Shown: piece after piece, positions 1-6,363 of the stretch
Layout of the letters: each line of letters opens with the position of its first letter
Position numbering within the stretch: position 1 is the first letter of the stretch
Assembly (NCBI GenBank): GCA_028699795.1
Contig: JAQVTZ010000092.1
Coordinates: forward strand, 1-7,351
Source of the DNA: Clostridia bacterium
GTDB lineage: Bacteria > Bacillota > Clostridia > Christensenellales > DTU072
Direction: 5' to 3'
DNA length: 7,351 bases
The notes under the pieces: model-generated
What the model saw: only the letters and a program-made list of their open reading frames with translations
Databases searched by the model: none
Told to the model about the DNA's origin: nothing
Translations under genes and position numbers: made by a program

Positions 1-260
1 GGCAATATCGCCGCTATAATACGGCGCGCCTCGATATTATTGACAACGGCGAAGGCATCGATGTAAGCGAATTACCTTATATTTGGGACAGATACTATAA
101 ATCCGAAAAGAGCCATCGGCGTGCCGAAGCGGGCACGGGGTTGGGGCTGTCTATTGTCAAAAGCGTAATGTCGATGCATCCGGGAGGCATCTACGGCGTC
201 GAAAGCTCCAAAGGGCACGGGAGTAAGTTTTATTTTGAGTTGCCGTTAAGCAGACAATAA
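1..260 (+). CDS. Sensor histidine kinase, C-terminal ATPase domain (5' partial)
   Basis: Only the last 85 codons are present (frame starting at base 3, TAA stop at 258-260). They encode the end of a HATPase_c domain, the ATP-binding catalytic part of a two-component sensor kinase, which phosphorylates a histidine and passes the phosphate to a response regulator. Visible motifs in order are the G1 box DNGEGI (residues 14-19 of this fragment), an F-box-like IWDRYYK (27-33) and the G2 box GTGLGLSIVK (44-53). The terminal strand GSKFYFELPL is typical of the fold. The N-box, the phospho-accepting histidine and any membrane sensor domain lie outside the window, so the stimulus and partner cannot be told. 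It ends 181 bases before the convergent htpG stop and shares a bidirectional terminator with it. The family is secure; the particular kinase is not identifiable. Confidence 0.93.
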   Translation, partial: QYRRYNTARLDIIDNGEGIDVSELPYIWDRYYKSEKSHRRAEAGTGLGLSIVKSVMSMHPGGIYGVESSKGHGSKFYFELPLSRQ

Positions 261-391
261 AAATTACAAATTGCAATGTGCAAACTGGGAACTTCTATTT
301 TGTACCTTCGAGGAATTTTGGAGGAACTTTCGAGTCTAGCAAAACAGGGTATAAGGTATAAAGCCGCCGTTTTCGATTGATGGAATATAAA

Positions 392-420
392 AAAGGAGCT
401 GTTTAGAAACGGCTCCTTTC
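392..420. terminator. Bidirectional hairpin terminator between convergent genes
   Basis: A 12-bp stem (392-403 with 408-419) with a four-base loop TAGA. In the + strand RNA it contains one G-U pair (400/411), which becomes a C-A mismatch when read on the - strand. A run of six A residues (389-394) gives a strong U-tract for - strand transcripts, so it mainly ends htpG. The + strand tail TTTCTT is weaker but adequate for the histidine kinase transcript. Confidence 0.85.
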
Positions 421-441
421 TTATGATATTATCTATTTATA

Positions 442-2301
442 CTAGGACAGTCTTTTGCACACCAAAGCGGAGTATTCCGCAGGATTCTCGAGGGGAAGAC
501 CTTCGATGAGGAGCGCTTGGGCGTAAAGGATAGCGGCATAATCTTTGACGGCATCTTTGTCGGTATCGAAAAGAGTTGTGATTTTGGCATACACGGGATG
601 AGACGCGTTGACTTCAAGGATTTTTTGCGCCGTTACCCCTTTGGCGCCGCCCGGCATCGCCTGAAATACCTTTTCCATTCCGATAGAAAGTTCGCCCTCT
701 GCGGTGAGGCAGACGGGATGTGTTTTAAGATGGTTGCTGAGTCTCGCTTCCTTGATTTTGTCGCCCAATGTTTCTTTGATAAAAGCAAGGATTTCTTTGT
801 CTTTGTCGCTTGCGACCACTTTGTCTGCGTCGTCCAGCCCCAAATCGTCTTTGGATACCGAACGAAACTCTTTTTGATCATAATTGCCTAGCACTTTAAT
901 GGCAAACTCGTCTACATCCGCCGTAAGGCAAAGGATATCGTATCCCGCTTCCAGCACTTTTTCGGTTTGCGGCATGACCTTGATTGCTTCTACCGATTTG
1001 CCCGTCGCATAATAAATATACTTCTGGTTTTCTTTCATCCCGTCGACATACTCACGGAAAGTCACAGGCTCGTCTTTGTTGAGAGAATGGAAAAGGAGTA
1101 GGTCTTGGAGCGCATCTTTATGTTCTCCCCAATTTTCGTATACCCCGTATTTGAGCTGCAAACCAAACTCTTGGAAGAATTTAACATAGTTTTCGCGGTC
1201 GTTTTGGAGCATATCGGCAAGCTCAGATTTGATTTTCTTTTCGATATTGGAAGCAATCAGTTTCAGGCGCCTGTCATGCTGAACCGTCTCGCGCGAAATA
1301 TTTAAAGTGAGCTCGCTGTCGACAAGACCCTTGACAAACCCGAAATAGTCCGGCAATAGGTCGGCGCATTTATCCGTAATCAGGACCCCGTTTGTGTAAA
1401 GACGGAGACCCTTTTCGTAAGTTTTAGAATAATAGTCAAACGGGGCTTTGGCGGGAATATAGAGCAGCGCTTTGTATTCGAGCGTCCCTTCGGCGATAAA
1501 GTGTACCGTTTTTAAAGGGTTTTGGTAGTCGTAAAAAGTGTTCTTATAGAACTCGTTATACTCTTCTTCGGTAATATCCGCTTTGCGTTTTTTCCAGATG
1601 GGGGTAAGTGAATTAAGGGTTTCAAGCTCTTTGTAAGACTCGGTTTTGTTGTCTTCGCCTTCTATTTTGCGTGTCTTCTCGACTTCCATGCGGATGGGAT
1701 AGCGAATGTAGTCGGAATACTTTTTGACCAATTCGCGGATACGGTATTCTTCTAAAAATTCGCTGTAATTCTCGTCTTCGGCATCCGCTTTGAGGTGCAT
1801 GGTAATGACGGTTCCGTGTTTTTCTTTATCGGCTTTCGTGATGTCGTAGCCCTTTGCGCCCGAGGCCACCCAAAGGTTGGCGTCTTCGCTTCCGTAAGCG
1901 CGGCTAAGAACTTCTACCTTGTCGCTTACCATAAAAGAGGAATAGAAGCCCACGCCGAATTGCCCAATTATATTGATGTCTTCTTTGGCTTCGGCCGCCT
2001 TTTTAAAGTCCAGCGAGCCGCTCCGCGCGATGACGCCCAAATTGTTCTCGAGCTCGTCCGCGCTCATCCCGATTCCGTTATCGCTTATCTGAATGGTACG
2101 GTTGTCCGCATCCAATGTGATGAGGATGGAGAAATCATCTTTTGTAAATCCCAAATTTTCGGTAAGGCTTTTGTAATACAGCTTGTCTATCGCGTCGCTT
2201 GCATTGGACAAGAGTTCACGAAGAAAAATTTCTTTGTGGGTATAGATAGAATTGATCATCAGATCCAGCACGCGTTGGGATTCGGTTTTGAATTTTTTCA
2301 C
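442..2301 (-). CDS. htpG: Molecular chaperone HtpG (bacterial Hsp90)
   Basis: ATP-dependent Hsp90-family chaperone, a cytoplasmic dimer that remodels stress-damaged and client proteins with DnaK. The full length of 619 residues is normal for bacterial HtpG. Numbered from the chosen start, the N-terminal GHKL ATPase domain shows FLRELLSNASDAIDK (general-base Glu29, Mg/ATP Asn33), DNGIGM (74-79), GQFGVGFY (113-120) and GTVI (163-166). The middle domain carries NISRETVQ with the Arg expected to contact ATP gamma-phosphate. The C-terminal dimerisation domain ends with LEVNASHPVY. The stop is TAG. An alternative GTG lies three codons upstream (2308-2310), but there the AAGAG of the Shine-Dalgarno would abut the start. 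With the GTG at 2299-2301 the spacing from GAGG is 8 bases and the protein begins like other HtpGs (KKFKTESQ), so I prefer 2301. A CIRCE operator precedes it, indicating HrcA control. It is monocistronic and convergent with the kinase gene. Confidence 0.98.
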   Translation of the reverse strand: MKKFKTESQRVLDLMINSIYTHKEIFLRELLSNASDAIDKLYYKSLTENLGFTKDDFSILITLDADNRTIQISDNGIGMSADELENNLGVIARSGSLDFKKAAEAKEDINIIGQFGVGFYSSFMVSDKVEVLSRAYGSEDANLWVASGAKGYDITKADKEKHGTVITMHLKADAEDENYSEFLEEYRIRELVKKYSDYIRYPIRMEVEKTRKIEGEDNKTESYKELETLNSLTPIWKKRKADITEEEYNEFYKNTFYDYQNPLKTVHFIAEGTLEYKALLYIPAKAPFDYYSKTYEKGLRLYTNGVLITDKCADLLPDYFGFVKGLVDSELTLNISRETVQHDRRLKLIASNIEKKIKSELADMLQNDRENYVKFFQEFGLQLKYGVYENWGEHKDALQDLLLFHSLNKDEPVTFREYVDGMKENQKYIYYATGKSVEAIKVMPQTEKVLEAGYDILCLTADVDEFAIKVLGNYDQKEFRSVSKDDLGLDDADKVVASDKDKEILAFIKETLGDKIKEARLSNHLKTHPVCLTAEGELSIGMEKVFQAMPGGAKGVTAQKILEVNASHPVYAKITTLFDTDKDAVKDYAAILYAQALLIEGLPLENPAEYSALVCKRLS

Positions 2302-2304
2302 TGA

Positions 2305-2314
2305 TATCACCTCT
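2305..2314 (-). promoter_or_regulatory. htpG ribosome binding site (decides the start)
   Basis: Read on the - strand this is AAGAGGTGAT, matching the 3' end of 16S rRNA over GAGGTGAT. It overlaps the upstream GTG (2308-2310) and is ideally spaced for the GTG at 2299-2301, so it fixes the shorter N-terminus. Confidence 0.75.
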
Positions 2315-2326
2315 TAGTTAAAATAT

Positions 2327-2353
2327 TTGGCACTCGTACCGTATGAGTGCTAA
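2327..2353 (-). promoter_or_regulatory. CIRCE operator (HrcA binding site) of htpG
   Basis: The dyad TTGGCACTC-N9-GAGTGCTAA differs by one base from the CIRCE consensus TTAGCACTC-N9-GAGTGCTAA. HrcA binds CIRCE and represses heat-shock genes until GroE becomes titrated by unfolded protein. Here it lies just downstream of the predicted -10 box, over the expected transcription start and within the htpG leader, the usual place for such an operator. It points to HrcA-type control of htpG; the hrcA gene itself is not in the window. Confidence 0.95.
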
Positions 2354-2358
2354 GTCCT

Positions 2359-2387
2359 ATTGTAGTATAAGCAAAATAATTTTGCAA
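2359..2387 (-). promoter_or_regulatory. Sigma-A-type promoter of htpG
   Basis: On the - strand: -35 TTGCAA (2382-2387), a 17-base spacer, and -10 TACAAT (2359-2364). The predicted start near 2352 falls at the upstream edge of the CIRCE dyad. The spacer contains the perfect 15-bp palindrome GCAAAATAATTTTGC (2371-2385), which could be chance in AT-rich DNA or a second operator. Confidence 0.75.
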
Positions 2388-2417
2388 GAGTTTTACAAGA
2401 CTTTTTTGACACCTTCT

Positions 2418-2446
2418 TTGATTTTTGACAAAACGGGTGGTACAAT
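2418..2446 (+). promoter_or_regulatory. Probable promoter of the holin-like gene
   Basis: -35 TTGATT (2418-2423), a 17-base spacer, and -10 TACAAT (2441-2446) preceded by TGG, giving an extended -10. It is divergent from the htpG promoter and would give a leader of about 110 bases that includes a short TGCCG/CGGCA hairpin (2532-2547) just ahead of the ribosome binding site. Two further TTGACA boxes (2406 and 2425) are wrongly spaced for this -10. The choice is by eye only. Confidence 0.6.
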
Positions 2447-2564
2447 ACCTTTGATGAGCGCTATTTATGACAATATTTTGGAATAACCCTATTTCTAATA
2501 TCTATATATATTACCGAATAAGACATTTTTTTGCCGTGTTTGCGGCAGTAAAAGAGGAGAAAAA

Positions 2565-2867
2565 ATGGAAAACTATCTCATGAGCGTAAGTGTCCCCGTT
2601 ATTTCGATAATTGTTTATTGGGTGATCAATCTCATCAAACATACTTTTAATCATAACGAAAAGCTGAAAAGGTGGATCCCCTTACTTGCCGCAAGTTTTG
2701 GGGTCGTGATAGGGATTGTCGCCTATTATGTCGCGCCCAATCTCGGATTGGGAAACAATGTGTTGGTTGCCGCGGTAATAGGAGGCGCGAGCGGCCTATC
2801 GGCAACGGGCGCGCACCAAGTTATGAAGCAAATGTCCGCGCAAAACGGAGAAGCAAACAAGAAATAA
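2565..2867 (+). CDS. Holin-like small membrane protein (Hol44 / holin superfamily type)
   Basis: A 100-residue membrane protein with about three hydrophobic helices (roughly 8-24, 38-58 and 65-83), a charged loop between the first two (KHTFNHNEKLKR), and a polar, Lys-rich C-terminal tail. Size, helix spacing and the Gly/Ala-rich third helix that ends in a polar GAHQVMKQM segment resemble Gram-positive phage holins of the Hol44 type (Phage_holin_5_2). Holins form membrane lesions that release endolysin at phage lysis. This copy is alone: it has its own promoter and terminator, and no endolysin, tail or integrase gene is in reach. It may be a domesticated phage remnant or a host-encoded holin. 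The start is supported by AGAGGAG (2553-2559), 5 bases before the ATG. I assign the family from pattern alone; a generic small membrane protein remains possible. Confidence 0.72.
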   Translation: MENYLMSVSVPVISIIVYWVINLIKHTFNHNEKLKRWIPLLAASFGVVIGIVAYYVAPNLGLGNNVLVAAVIGGASGLSATGAHQVMKQMSAQNGEANKK

Positions 2868-2889
2868 CTTTTTTAACAACTTTTATTAA

Positions 2890-2925
2890 ACCCCGTACGG
2901 CATCTCCGTAGGGGGTCCTTTTTTT
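2890..2925 (+). terminator. Intrinsic terminator of the holin-like gene
   Basis: The stem ACCCC-G-TACGG (2890-2900) pairs with CCGTA-G-GGGGT (2906-2916), with one G-G mismatch and a CATCT loop, followed by CC and seven T residues. It lies 22 bases after the stop codon and isolates this gene from the rex operon downstream. Confidence 0.88.
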
Positions 2926-2981
2926 ATAAGAAGAACGGGACATTTACTATATTTTTCCGTTTTTTTTGCAAACAATAAAAT

Positions 2982-3010
2982 TTGACAAACAGGCTAGAAA
3001 TGGTTACGAT
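2982..3010 (+). promoter_or_regulatory. Sigma-A-type promoter of the rex-adhE-kinase operon
   Basis: A consensus -35 TTGACA (2982-2987), a 17-base spacer and -10 TACGAT (3005-3010). The start would fall near 3017, giving a leader of about 33 bases. The downstream dyad at 3014-3036 covers the predicted start site. Confidence 0.75.
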
Positions 3011-3013
3011 TAG

Positions 3014-3036
3014 TATCGATAAATAAAATATCGATA
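3014..3036 (+). promoter_or_regulatory. Perfect dyad, candidate operator for the Rex paralogue
   Basis: Two identical, self-palindromic 8-mers, TATCGATA (3014-3021 and 3029-3036), are separated by AATAAAA, with a related ACGAT at 3006-3010. The dyad sits over the predicted transcription start, where a repressor would block initiation. It does not match the usual Rex site (TTGTtAA-N4-TTAACAA), and I find no such site in this promoter. Autoregulation by the encoded Rex is an inference. The second arm ends just before the ribosome binding site, so a hairpin effect on translation is also conceivable. Confidence 0.6.
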
Positions 3037-3049
3037 TAGTGAGGAAAGC

Positions 3050-3736
3050 ATGACAAACGAAACCGTATCTATCTCTTTGGCAACCTTCCAACGGATGCCC
3101 CGTTACTTGAAGTTTTTGAAAGAAAAGCAGACAGAGGGGCAAAAATATATTTCTTCGGTGGCAATTGCGGACGCGTTGTTATTGAACGCCGCTTTGGTCA
3201 AGAAAGACCTTTCGCAGGCAATTATTTCGGAAGGCAAACCCAAAGTGGGGTATTCCGTATCGGAACTTATCTGTGATATAGAAGAGTTTTTGGGATACAA
3301 CAATACCAAAGATGCCGTACTGGTGGGAGCGGGAAAGCTGGGACAGGCTCTCATGGAATATAAAGGCTTCGAGAGTTACGGGTTAAACATTATTGCGGGG
3401 TTTGATGTGCGTGAAGAGTTGATTGGCAAAGAGATCAGCGGCAAAAAAATCTTACATGCAGATAAGTTGGCATCTATGATAAAGAAATTGGATGTGAAAA
3501 TGGCCATTCTCACGATTCCGCAAGACAGCGCGCAACAAACAACGGACACGCTTATCGCAAGCGGCATTAAGGCAATATGGAACTTTAGCTCTTGCCATAT
3601 CACAGTCCCCGACAATGTGGCGCTAAAGAATGAAAACATGGCGGCTTCGCTGGCAATATTATCGAGTCAGCTGAAAGAAATATTAAAAATCGAGGCAATC
3701 CAAGAAAAAACGGCAAAGAAAGGAGCACAATCATGA
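3050..3736 (+). CDS. rex: Redox-sensing transcriptional repressor of the Rex family (diverged paralogue)
   Basis: A 228-residue DNA-binding regulator. Rex proteins bind operators when NAD+ is high and release them when NADH rises. The N-terminal winged helix (about 1-75) opens with SISLATFQRMPRYLKFL and contains ISSVAIADALLLNAALVKKDLS, aligned by eye with the Rex ISSxxLAxxLGVxxxQVRKDLS pattern. The Rossmann domain shows AVLVGAGKLGQAL with GAGKLG at 93-98, the GFDV segment whose Asp119 fits NAD(H) preference, and the terminal domain-swap helix MAASLAILSSQL. The recognition region is unusual: KKDLSQAIISEGKPKVGY instead of RKDLSxFGxFGxxxxGY, so the operator may differ from the classical one. A GAGGAAA ribosome binding site (3041-3047) precedes the ATG. 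Its TGA overlaps the adhE ATG (ATGA), so adhE is its obvious target and translational partner. Confidence 0.92.
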   Translation: MTNETVSISLATFQRMPRYLKFLKEKQTEGQKYISSVAIADALLLNAALVKKDLSQAIISEGKPKVGYSVSELICDIEEFLGYNNTKDAVLVGAGKLGQALMEYKGFESYGLNIIAGFDVREELIGKEISGKKILHADKLASMIKKLDVKMAILTIPQDSAQQTTDTLIASGIKAIWNFSSCHITVPDNVALKNENMAASLAILSSQLKEILKIEAIQEKTAKKGAQS

Positions 3737-6363
3737 ACGATAAATATAATTATGAACCGGTAGACATTCCCGATAGGCTAAAAGAAGCGATTGTAAGGGT
3801 CAAACAAGCCCAAAGGAAGTATGCAACCTATAGCCAAGAGCAGGTGGACGCCATCTTTTTTGCGGCGGCTTCGGCCGCGGACAAACTGCGGATACCGCTT
3901 GCCAAAATGGCGGTGGAAGAAACCGGGATGGGAATCGTGGAAGACAAAGTCATCAAAAACCATTATGCCGCGGAATACACCTATAACGCATACAAAAACA
4001 CCAAAACATGCGGTGTGATAGAAGAAGACTCCGCTTTCGGCACCAAAAGGATTGCGGAGCCTGTCGGCGTGATATGCGCGGTGATTCCCACGACCAATCC
4101 GACATCGACTGCAATTTTTAAAACTTTACTCGCGCTCAAAACCCGAAACGGCATGATTATCAGCCCTCATCCGAGAGCGAAGCGTTGTACGGTAGCGGCA
4201 ACAAAAGCCGTGTTGGAAGCCGCGGTAGAGGCAGGCGCGCCCGAAGGAATTTTGGGCTGGATTGATACGCCTTCGCTGGAAATGACCAATCTTTTAATGA
4301 AGGAAGCCGATATGATACTGGCAACGGGCGGACCCGCAATGGTCAAAGCCGCCTATTCCAGCGGCAAACCCGCGGTAGGCGTGGGCGCAGGCAATACCCC
4401 TGCGATTATAGACGACAGCGCGGATATCCCCCTTGCGGTCAACTCTATTATCCTTAGTAAAACCTTCGATAACGGCATGATTTGCGCCTCCGAACAGGCG
4501 GTCATCGCGCTAAAAGGCGTGTACGACAAGGTCAAAAAAGAGTTTATCGAGCGCGGTTGCTATTTTTTGACGGAAGAAGAAACCAAAAAAATGCGTAAAG
4601 TCATTATTATCAACGGTGCCCTCAACGCAAAAATCGTCGGACAATCCGCTGCAAAAATCGCGTCCCTTGCGGACATATCCGTACCATCTGACACCAAAAT
4701 ATTGATAGGCGAAGTCGAAAGCGTAGAGATGAGCGAAGAATTCGCGCACGAAAAACTGTCTCCCGTGCTTGCGATGTACAAAGCAAAAGACTTCGACGCA
4801 GCCCTCGACAAAGCCTCCGTGCTGATTGAGGACGGCGGATACGGGCATACCTCCTCTTTGTTTATTGACGCGGTGACCCAAAAAGAAAAGCTGGCAAAAT
4901 ATAATTCCAACATGAAAACCTGCCGTGTTTTGGTCAACACACCCTCGTCGCACGGCGGAATCGGCGACCTGTATAATTTCAAACTAACCCCCTCCCTTAC
5001 GCTGGGTTGCGGCACTTGGGGCGGAAACAGCGTAAGCGAAAATGTCGGCGTAAAACAATTGTTGAACATCAAAACGGTAGCGGAAAGGAGAGAAAATATG
5101 CTGTGGTTCAGAACGCCTCAAAAAGTCTACTTCAAAAAAGGCTGTCTTCCGATCGCGCTTGACGAATTGAAGACGGAATACGCAAAGAAAAAAGCGTTTT
5201 TGGTGACGGATACTTTTCTATATAACAACGGCTACACCAAGCCCGTTGCGGACAAGCTGGACGAGATGGGCATCACGCACACCACATTTTATAAGGTTGC
5301 TCCCGACCCGACTTTGCAATCTGCCAAAGAGGGAGCCGAAGCGATGCGCGCATTCGCGCCCGACTGCATAATCGCGATAGGAGGCGGCTCTGCCATGGAT
5401 GCGGCAAAAATCATGTGGGTGCTGTACGAACATCCTGAAGTGGACTTTTTGGACCTCGCAATGCGGTTTATGGATATCCGAAAACGCATTTATGCGTTCC
5501 CAAAGATGGGCAAAAAAGCAAGCTTTATCGCCATTCCTACCACGGCGGGTACGGGCAGCGAAGTGACCCCGTTTGCGGTCATCACGGACGATCGCAGCGG
5601 CATCAAATATCCGCTTGCAGATTATGAGTTAATGCCCGATATGGCGATAGTGGATGCCGATATGATGATGCGCGCGCCCAAAGGTCTGACTGCCGCAAGC
5701 GGTATCGACGCGGTAACACACGCGCTGGAGGCGTACGCTTCGATGCTTGCCACCGACTACACCGACGGAATCGCGTTGCAAAGCCTCAAACTGTTGTTTG
5801 AATATTTGCCGAGAGCGTACGATAACGGCGCGGCAGACCCTGTTGCGCGCGAAAAGACCGCCAACGCCGCCACCATGGCGGGTATGGCGTTTGCCAACGC
5901 GTTTTTGGGCATTTGTCACTCGATGGCGCATAAGTTGGGCGCTTTCCACAACCTGCCGCACGGTGTTTCCAATGCCCTTATGATTAACGAAGTCATCCGC
6001 TTTAACGCGACGGACAAACCCGTTAAAATGGGAGCCTTTTCGCAATATGCCTACCCCAAAGCGGCCGAACGATACGCCGAAGTCGCGGATTATCTGGGGA
6101 TAAAAGGCGATAACAAGACCGAAAAGGTAACAAACCTTATCAAAGCAATCGACGCGCTCAAAGAAAAAATAGGAATTAAGAAAACCATAAAGGATTACGG
6201 AGTTGACGAAAAGGTTTTTTATGATAAACTGGATGAGATGACCGAGCAGGCATTCGACGACCAGTGCACGGGCGCAAACCCGAGATATCCTTTAATGAGC
6301 GAAATCAAACAAATGTATCTGAATGCGTATTACGGCGAAACGCCAAAAGGAGGAAAACAATGA
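3733..6363 (+). CDS. adhE: Bifunctional acetaldehyde-CoA/alcohol dehydrogenase AdhE
   Basis: An 876-residue cytoplasmic fusion enzyme of normal length that converts acetyl-CoA to acetaldehyde and then to ethanol, using two NADH. The N-terminal CoA-acylating aldehyde dehydrogenase (about 1-440) contains VIPTTNPT, the nucleotide-site VGAGNTP (217-223) and the catalytic cysteine in FDNGMICASEQ (Cys251). A linker (about 440-460, KTVAERRENMLWF) leads to the iron-dependent alcohol dehydrogenase. That domain has AIGGGSAMDAAK (548-559) for NADH and metal ligands that I read as Asp659, His663, His729 and His743, from SGIDAVTHALEAY and HSMAHKLGAFHNLPHG. Their spacing matches the ligands of E. coli AdhE. 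All key residues are present, so both activities should be intact. AdhEs usually assemble into spirosome filaments. It is coupled to rex upstream and the kinase downstream by ATGA overlaps. An internal ribosome binding site and ATG lie at the domain junction (5084-5100). Confidence 0.98.
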   Translation: MNDKYNYEPVDIPDRLKEAIVRVKQAQRKYATYSQEQVDAIFFAAASAADKLRIPLAKMAVEETGMGIVEDKVIKNHYAAEYTYNAYKNTKTCGVIEEDSAFGTKRIAEPVGVICAVIPTTNPTSTAIFKTLLALKTRNGMIISPHPRAKRCTVAATKAVLEAAVEAGAPEGILGWIDTPSLEMTNLLMKEADMILATGGPAMVKAAYSSGKPAVGVGAGNTPAIIDDSADIPLAVNSIILSKTFDNGMICASEQAVIALKGVYDKVKKEFIERGCYFLTEEETKKMRKVIIINGALNAKIVGQSAAKIASLADISVPSDTKILIGEVESVEMSEEFAHEKLSPVLAMYKAKDFDAALDKASVLIEDGGYGHTSSLFIDAVTQKEKLAKYNSNMKTCRVLVNTPSSHGGIGDLYNFKLTPSLTLGCGTWGGNSVSENVGVKQLLNIKTVAERRENMLWFRTPQKVYFKKGCLPIALDELKTEYAKKKAFLVTDTFLYNNGYTKPVADKLDEMGITHTTFYKVAPDPTLQSAKEGAEAMRAFAPDCIIAIGGGSAMDAAKIMWVLYEHPEVDFLDLAMRFMDIRKRIYAFPKMGKKASFIAIPTTAGTGSEVTPFAVITDDRSGIKYPLADYELMPDMAIVDADMMMRAPKGLTAASGIDAVTHALEAYASMLATDYTDGIALQSLKLLFEYLPRAYDNGAADPVAREKTANAATMAGMAFANAFLGICHSMAHKLGAFHNLPHGVSNALMINEVIRFNATDKPVKMGAFSQYAYPKAAERYAEVADYLGIKGDNKTEKVTNLIKAIDALKEKIGIKKTIKDYGVDEKVFYDKLDEMTEQAFDDQCTGANPRYPLMSEIKQMYLNAYYGETPKGGKQ
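5084..5100 (+). promoter_or_regulatory. Possible internal translation start at the AdhE domain junction
   Basis: AAAGGAG (5084-5090) is followed after 7 bases by an in-frame ATG (5098-5100, Met456). Initiation here would give a free 421-residue iron alcohol dehydrogenase domain. The bases also encode the junction peptide ERRENM, which from memory is common in AdhE proteins, so the match may be a by-product of AGG-AGA arginine codons. No evidence of use is visible. Confidence 0.35.
6346..6353 (+). promoter_or_regulatory. Kinase ribosome binding site (decides the start)
   Basis: AAAGGAGG lies inside the last codons of adhE and is 6 bases before the ATG at 6360-6362. It fixes the kinase start at the ATGA overlap and argues against an in-frame ATG at 6264, which would add 32 residues read from adhE sequence. 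Confidence 0.85.

Noticed and set aside
271..283. Small inverted repeat TTGCA-ATG-TGCAA after the kinase tail
   Set aside because: Five-base arms with no T-run; expected by chance. The rest of 261-391 shows nothing I can support.
517..891. Open frame of 124 codons on the + strand opposite htpG
   Set aside because: Antisense shadow of the secure htpG gene, with no ribosome binding site or recognisable domain.
1795..2304. Open frame of 169 codons on the + strand opposite the htpG N-terminus
   Set aside because: Mirror of the conserved ATPase domain of htpG; composition follows the coding strand and no family is recognised.
2532..2547. TGCCG/CGGCA hairpin ahead of the holin-like gene
   Set aside because: Only five pairs and no T-run after it; too weak to call a terminator or riboswitch.
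2967..2990. TTGCAAACAA and TTTGACAAAC as a possible classical Rex site
   Set aside because: The halves do not form the TTGTtAA-N4-TTAACAA dyad, and the second half is better explained as the -35 box.
4510..5072. Two long - strand open frames (147 and 170 codons) opposite adhE
   Set aside because: Overlapping antisense shadows in a long, biased coding region, with no initiation signals.
5629..6045. Open frame of 138 codons on the - strand opposite the AdhE iron-binding region
   Set aside because: Antisense reading of conserved AdhE sequence; no independent support.
6264..6359. N-terminal extension of the kinase by 32 residues
   Set aside because: It lies wholly within adhE and lacks a ribosome binding site; the AAAGGAGG site and family-like N-terminus support 6360.
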